DNA from: Jiangella asiatica
Lineage (GTDB): Bacteria; Actinomycetota; Actinomycetes; Jiangellales; Jiangellaceae
DNA: 64,000 bases
Assembly (NCBI RefSeq): GCF_004349065.1
Contig: NZ_SMKZ01000010.1
Coordinates: 62,001 to 126,000 of the forward strand
Direction of reading: 5' to 3'
Positions within the stretch are counted from its first letter, which is position 1, and each line of letters opens with the position of its first letter. Below the pieces are notes generated by a model, which saw only the letters and a list, made by a program, of their open reading frames with translations, searched no databases and was not told the origin of the DNA. Both the position numbers and the translations under genes were made by a program. Shown piece by piece: positions 60,161-64,000 of the stretch.

Positions 60161-62896
60161 ATGGATCTGAACCTGAACCGTCGCAGCTTCCTGCGAGGGA
60201 CCGGTGCCGTGACCGCCGCGGCCGTCGGCGCCGTGTCCGGGCTGCGGCTGCTGACACCGGCGGAGCGGGCGCTCGCCACACCGGAGGGAACGGTGAAGCT
60301 GGACATCCTCTACATCGGAGCCCATCCCGACGACGAGGCCGGCACGCTCGGCGCGCTCGGCCAATGGAACGAGTACCACCAGGTCAGGTCCGGGGTCATC
60401 ACCATCACCCGCGGCGAGGGCGGCGGCAACGCCGTCGGCCTGGAGGAGGGCCCGCCGCTGGGCCTGCTGCGCGAGGCCGAGGAGCGTCGCGCGGTCGCCT
60501 ACGCCGGGATCGAGCACATCTACAACCTCGACGGGCTGGACTTCTACTACACCGCCAGCGCGCCGCTGAGCGAGCAGATCTGGGGCCACGAGAGCACCCT
60601 GGGCCGCATCGTGCGCGTCGTGAGAGCCACCCGGCCCGCTGTCGTCGTCACGATGAACCCGTCGGCCACCGACGGCAACCACGGCAACCACCAGCAGGCG
60701 GCCAAGCTCGCCGTCGAGGCCTACTACGCCGCCGCCGACCCCGACCGCTTCCCCGAACACGCCGAGGAGGGCTTCGAGCCGCACCGGGTCGGCCGCATCC
60801 TCCAGAGCGGCGCGGTGGGCCGCGGCCCACTCGGCCCGGACGGCCCGACCACCGGCTACACCCCGAGCGTCCCCACCGACGTCGTCTTCGGCACCTGGGA
60901 CGGCACGGTCTCCGAGCGCCATGGCGGCGAGCGGTGGAGCGTCGTCAAGACCTGGGCCGCGCACGAGTACGTCACCCAGGGCTGGAGCACCCGGCCGTTC
61001 CCGCCGTCGGACCCGGCACAGATCTCCAGCCAGTGGTTCACGCTCATCGACACCCGCACCCCGTACCCGGCTCCGACGACGGGCGGCGTCGCCGCGATCC
61101 AGGGCGCGGCCCTGCCGGCTCCGGACGGGCTGCCGCTGGGCACCGAGTTCTACCTGGAGCCGCCGGGCTTCCACGTGCTGCCGGGGTCGACATTCGAGCT
61201 GGTCGCATACGCCAGGGCGGCCGCGCGGCAGCCCGTGCCGGGCGCGACCGTGGCGGTCGAGGTGCCGGCCGGCTGGACGGTGACCGGCTCCGGCCGACTG
61301 GGCACGCTGGAACCGGGCCGGGCCGCGTCGGCGCGGTTCACCGTCACCGTGCCGGCCGACGCCGTGGTCGGTGAGCGGTTCGTCCTGCACGGCACGCTGA
61401 CCAGCCCGCAGCACGGTACCGGCGCCGCCGGCGAGGTCGTCGAGATCGGCGCGCCCGTGCGCGGCACGCTGGAGCCGCTCCCGGAGATCGCCCGATTCCG
61501 CGAGTGGACCGCCGCCAACCGGGTCCAGCACCTGGACAGCCTCATCCTGCCGCTGCTGGCGCTGGGCAGCGGGCTGTCGCGCGAGATCCGCGTCGACCTG
61601 GCCAACACCGGCGACCACCCGCACTCGGGCACCGTCACGCTCTCCGCGCCGGCCGGGTTCTCGGTGACGCCGGCGTCGCGGAACTACCAGGACCTGGCGC
61701 CGGGCGGCACCGGCGCCGTGACGTTCACCGTCACCAACACCGACCCCTCGCTGCCCACCTCGAACCGGGCGCCGAACGACGGCCGGTACCCGATTCAGAT
61801 CGTCACCACCTACGACGGCGGCAGCGGCACCGAGGACGCCGCGCTGCTGCTGGTGCCGGCGTTGTCGCTGGAGAAGGCCGCGACCCCGCCGCGGGTGGCC
61901 GGCGACGTCGACGAGAGCGAGTTCCCCGGCGAGGTCATCGACATCTCCACCCGCTGGGAAGGCACCGAGGCGCCGGCCGCGGACATCTCCGGGCACGCCA
62001 GGATCACCTACACCGACGACGCCTTCTACGTCTACGTGAAGATCACCGACGACACGCTGGGCTTTGTGCTGCCGCCGGAGGACACCAAGCGCCAGCGGCG
62101 CACCGACTCCGTCGAGATCAACATCGACCCGCGCGGCACGTCGGCCAACACGTCGACGGTGTTCATCGCCGGCATCTTCCCGATCACCGACGACCCCGCC
62201 AACGGCAACCCGCCGAGCTTCCACCGCGACCGCGACAACCGGCAGGGACCCGGACCGCAGACCGCGCCGGGCATGGAGGTCGCATCGAGCGTCAGCGACC
62301 CCTACGCCGGGTACACAGTGGTGGCCAAGATCCCGTTCGACGTGCTGCCGGACACCCTGGACCCCCAGCACGTCGGGTTCAACATCCTGGTCAACGACTC
62401 CGACACGCAGGACAAGAGCAGCCAGACCCGGATCGGCTGGTCGACGTGGCGGGGGGTGCGCGCCGACCCGTACCGCTGGGCCGTCGTGTCATTGCCCGAG
62501 CTGGCGACGAGCCCGTCCACGCCGAAGGAGCCGGTGCTGCCCGACACCGCCGCCAAGAGCGTCGACTCGCCCCAGAGCATCCTGCAGTCGGCCGGCGACA
62601 TCGTCCCGCTGGGCGGCTGGCGCTCGCTGGGCGACGGGTCGATCGAGGTCCTGGACGCCTCGGCCGATGCCGGGACGGCGACCGTGCGGCTGCGTGCCCG
62701 CCGGGCCGGCCGGGCACGGGTGTTCGTCTGGGACGGCACGACGGTGCTCGGGCGGCAGGACGTGGACGTCAGCGCCGGCCTGCACACGGTGAGCGTTGTG
62801 CTGTCCAACGAAAGCGGCGACGGCGACGGGGACCGCTGGGCCCTGGTGTCGCTGGAGTCCGGCGAGGCCAACGACGCTGCCGCCCGCCGCCTCTGA
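60161..62896 (+). CDS. Tat-exported PIG-L deacetylase with NEW3-like and CBM9-like domains
   Basis: 911 residues, ATG 60161, preceded by AGAGGG. NRRSFLRGTGAVTAAAVGAV is a Tat signal. Residues about 45-290 carry the PIG-L/LmbE pattern: GAHPDDEAGT (zinc-binding HPDD), TRGEGGGN, NLDG and DGNHGNHQQA. Two NEW3-like beta-sandwich segments follow (about 330-430 and 475-550). Residues about 583-760 (DESEFPGEVIDIS, ARITYTDDAFYVYVKITDD, RTDSVEINIDPRG) match CBM9-type sugar-binding domains. The likely role is extracellular removal of acetyl groups from a polysaccharide or glycoconjugate. It is divergent from the ROK operon. Confidence 0.88.
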   Translation: MDLNLNRRSFLRGTGAVTAAAVGAVSGLRLLTPAERALATPEGTVKLDILYIGAHPDDEAGTLGALGQWNEYHQVRSGVITITRGEGGGNAVGLEEGPPLGLLREAEERRAVAYAGIEHIYNLDGLDFYYTASAPLSEQIWGHESTLGRIVRVVRATRPAVVVTMNPSATDGNHGNHQQAAKLAVEAYYAAADPDRFPEHAEEGFEPHRVGRILQSGAVGRGPLGPDGPTTGYTPSVPTDVVFGTWDGTVSERHGGERWSVVKTWAAHEYVTQGWSTRPFPPSDPAQISSQWFTLIDTRTPYPAPTTGGVAAIQGAALPAPDGLPLGTEFYLEPPGFHVLPGSTFELVAYARAAARQPVPGATVAVEVPAGWTVTGSGRLGTLEPGRAASARFTVTVPADAVVGERFVLHGTLTSPQHGTGAAGEVVEIGAPVRGTLEPLPEIARFREWTAANRVQHLDSLILPLLALGSGLSREIRVDLANTGDHPHSGTVTLSAPAGFSVTPASRNYQDLAPGGTGAVTFTVTNTDPSLPTSNRAPNDGRYPIQIVTTYDGGSGTEDAALLLVPALSLEKAATPPRVAGDVDESEFPGEVIDISTRWEGTEAPAADISGHARITYTDDAFYVYVKITDDTLGFVLPPEDTKRQRRTDSVEINIDPRGTSANTSTVFIAGIFPITDDPANGNPPSFHRDRDNRQGPGPQTAPGMEVASSVSDPYAGYTVVAKIPFDVLPDTLDPQHVGFNILVNDSDTQDKSSQTRIGWSTWRGVRADPYRWAVVSLPELATSPSTPKEPVLPDTAAKSVDSPQSILQSAGDIVPLGGWRSLGDGSIEVLDASADAGTATVRLRARRAGRARVFVWDGTTVLGRQDVDVSAGLHTVSVVLSNESGDGDGDRWALVSLESGEANDAAARRL

Positions 62897-62899
62897 CCG

Positions 62900-64000
62900 T
62901 CACCGGTTCCCGTGATCATGTTCCCTCGGGTCGCTGAGTGACCCTGAGGGAACATGAGCACGGGAGTGTGCCGCCCGGGCCCGACGGTGTTCGGCCACGG
63001 CCAGCGCGCCCAGGACCAGCAGGACGAACGCCGACGTCACCACCCCGCTCGCGTTGGCCATCACCGGCACCGCCGCCACCATGGCGACCAGTGCGACGAC
63101 GGCGGGCCAGCCGACGCGGTGACCGACCCGGATACCGCACGCCATGAGGCCGAGCAGGTACAGCGCCGGACCGCCGAGTACCGCGACGGCACCCACGACT
63201 TCCATCTCGTGATCGGGGTGGGCGACGACGAGCTCGTCGCCCACCGCCGTCAGCACGATGCCGCCGACGATCGGCAGGTGCAGGTACGTGTAGATGTCGC
63301 GGCCCAGCGCGCCGACCTCGGTCATCGTGCTGTGGCCCATCCGATGCAGGATGACCGGCGACGCGCCGGTGAAGTACAGCCACCACAGCGCCACCGAGCC
63401 CAGGAACGACAGTCCGAGAGCCAGGCCGACCTCGGCGCCCAGGTCAGTACCGGCCGCCGTCGCCCCGGTCAGCACGATGCTCTCGCCCAGCGCGATGATG
63501 ATGAACAGCTGGAACCGTTCGGCGAAGTGGTGGCCGTCGATGGACCACTGGCTCATCGGCGTATCACCGACACCGGGCAGCCAGTACCGCACCAGCGGCG
63601 CCGCCAGGTCCAGGCCCAGAGCCACCAGCCACAGCGGCCAGCGGGCGTCGTCGACCAGGCCGCCGGCCACCCACAACGGCGCGGACAGGACGCTCCAGGC
63701 GAGGATCTGCCGGAAGTTCTGGTGAAACACGCCCGGTGGCGTCACCGCGACGACGAACGCGTTGCGGCCGATCTGCAGCGCGGCGTAGCTGCAGCCGAAC
63801 AGCAGCGCCAGATCGCCGAAGCCGCGCGGGATCGCCACGGACATCAGCAGGCTTGCCAGCATCACGAAGACGAGCACCAGCCGGACCGGCGCGGTCTCCG
63901 GATCGAACCAGTTGGCCATCCAGGTCGTGTAGTTCCACGCCCAGTAGACGGCGACCAGCATGAACGCCGTCTCGGCGGCGCCTTGCCAGCTCAGGTGCTC
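62900..64000 (-). CDS. LtrA-type low-temperature-requirement membrane protein (N-terminus beyond window)
   Basis: At least 366 residues are readable. An internal ATG exists at 63961, but the in-frame codons before it stay open to the window edge and read EHLSWQGAAETAF. This suits the region just after the LELFFDLVFVFAVTQ motif of LtrA proteins, so the true start lies outside. AWNYTTWMANWFDPE, GDTPMSQWSIDGHHFAERFQLFIIIALGESIVLTG and about ten hydrophobic segments confirm the family. The role of LtrA is poorly defined; the name comes from Listeria growth in the cold. The last 20 residues are encoded by the terminator repeat and are probably not conserved. Confidence 0.85.
   Translation of the reverse strand, partial: EHLSWQGAAETAFMLVAVYWAWNYTTWMANWFDPETAPVRLVLVFVMLASLLMSVAIPRGFGDLALLFGCSYAALQIGRNAFVVAVTPPGVFHQNFRQILAWSVLSAPLWVAGGLVDDARWPLWLVALGLDLAAPLVRYWLPGVGDTPMSQWSIDGHHFAERFQLFIIIALGESIVLTGATAAGTDLGAEVGLALGLSFLGSVALWWLYFTGASPVILHRMGHSTMTEVGALGRDIYTYLHLPIVGGIVLTAVGDELVVAHPDHEMEVVGAVAVLGGPALYLLGLMACGIRVGHRVGWPAVVALVAMVAAVPVMANASGVVTSAFVLLVLGALAVAEHRRARAAHSRAHVPSGSLSDPREHDHGNR
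62909..62964. terminator. Long imperfect inverted repeat between convergent genes
   Basis: Arms 62909-62932 and 62940-62964 pair over about 23 positions with one mismatch and one bulged base, around a seven-base loop. GTGATCATG lies near the outer end. It follows the PIG-L stop and falls inside the last codons of the convergent LtrA gene, so it probably acts as a terminator for both. Confidence 0.55.

Noticed and set aside
59966-62371. 801-codon minus-strand open frame opposite the PIG-L gene
   Set aside because: Antisense shadow; the plus strand carries Tat signal, HPDD motif and CBM9-like domain.

Overview
The window is very G+C-rich with dense codon-biased genes, frequent GTG starts, ATGA/GTGA stop-start overlaps, many Tat-type or lipobox export signals and a SapA-like secreted protein. 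This points to a soil or plant-associated actinomycete. Jiangella or a relative is my guess from overall gene style; no rRNA or other phylogenetic marker is present to confirm it. No tRNA, rRNA, CRISPR array, insertion sequence, integrase or attachment site was recognised.

Left part (1-25.8 kb) is a secreted hydrolase and carbohydrate-associated region. A 1520-residue exported protein fuses a beta-propeller, a short beta-helix-like stretch and a DUF6351 (tannase-like alpha/beta hydrolase) domain. It is co-transcribed with an acetyl-xylan-esterase-like hydrolase that runs off the left edge. Two stand-alone propeller paralogues are transcribed divergently and are followed by a tandem pair of regulators with a GTP-cyclohydrolase-III-like domain. 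Then come a class C beta-lactamase-like hydrolase, a secreted metallophosphoesterase, a MarR/DoxX pair opposite a DUF1772 protein, a stand-alone DUF6351 protein, an MBL-fold hydrolase and a Tat-exported GH78 alpha-L-rhamnosidase facing a FadR-type regulator.

Middle part (26-51 kb) is mixed: a quinone oxidoreductase, a B3/B4-domain protein, a SapA-like protein, an Mrr-type restriction endonuclease, an SDR facing an XRE regulator, an XRE-cupin/RidA operon with a two-site operator, AraC, alpha/beta hydrolase, VOC and GNAT genes, an AbiE toxin-antitoxin pair, a secreted propeller-like protein, a murJ-like pseudogene, a 1932-residue subtilase carrying two Kelch regions, its divergent TrmB/LuxR-type regulator, small SRPBCC/NTF2/DHFR-like enzymes, an MMPL exporter and a decayed sugar-permease gene.

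Right part (51.5-64 kb) holds one coherent operon on the minus strand: ROK repressor, iron/polyamine-type solute-binding lipoprotein, ATPase, double permease, creatininase-type amidohydrolase, argininosuccinate-lyase-like enzyme and ROK kinase. Four of these genes are joined by short overlaps. It looks like a complete uptake-and-breakdown pathway for an unidentified N-substituted compound and is my best candidate for an undescribed system. A Tat-exported PIG-L deacetylase with a CBM9-like domain and a partial LtrA-type membrane protein close the window.

Three long intergenic inverted repeats with a TGATCA core sit exactly between convergent gene pairs and probably act as two-way terminators.
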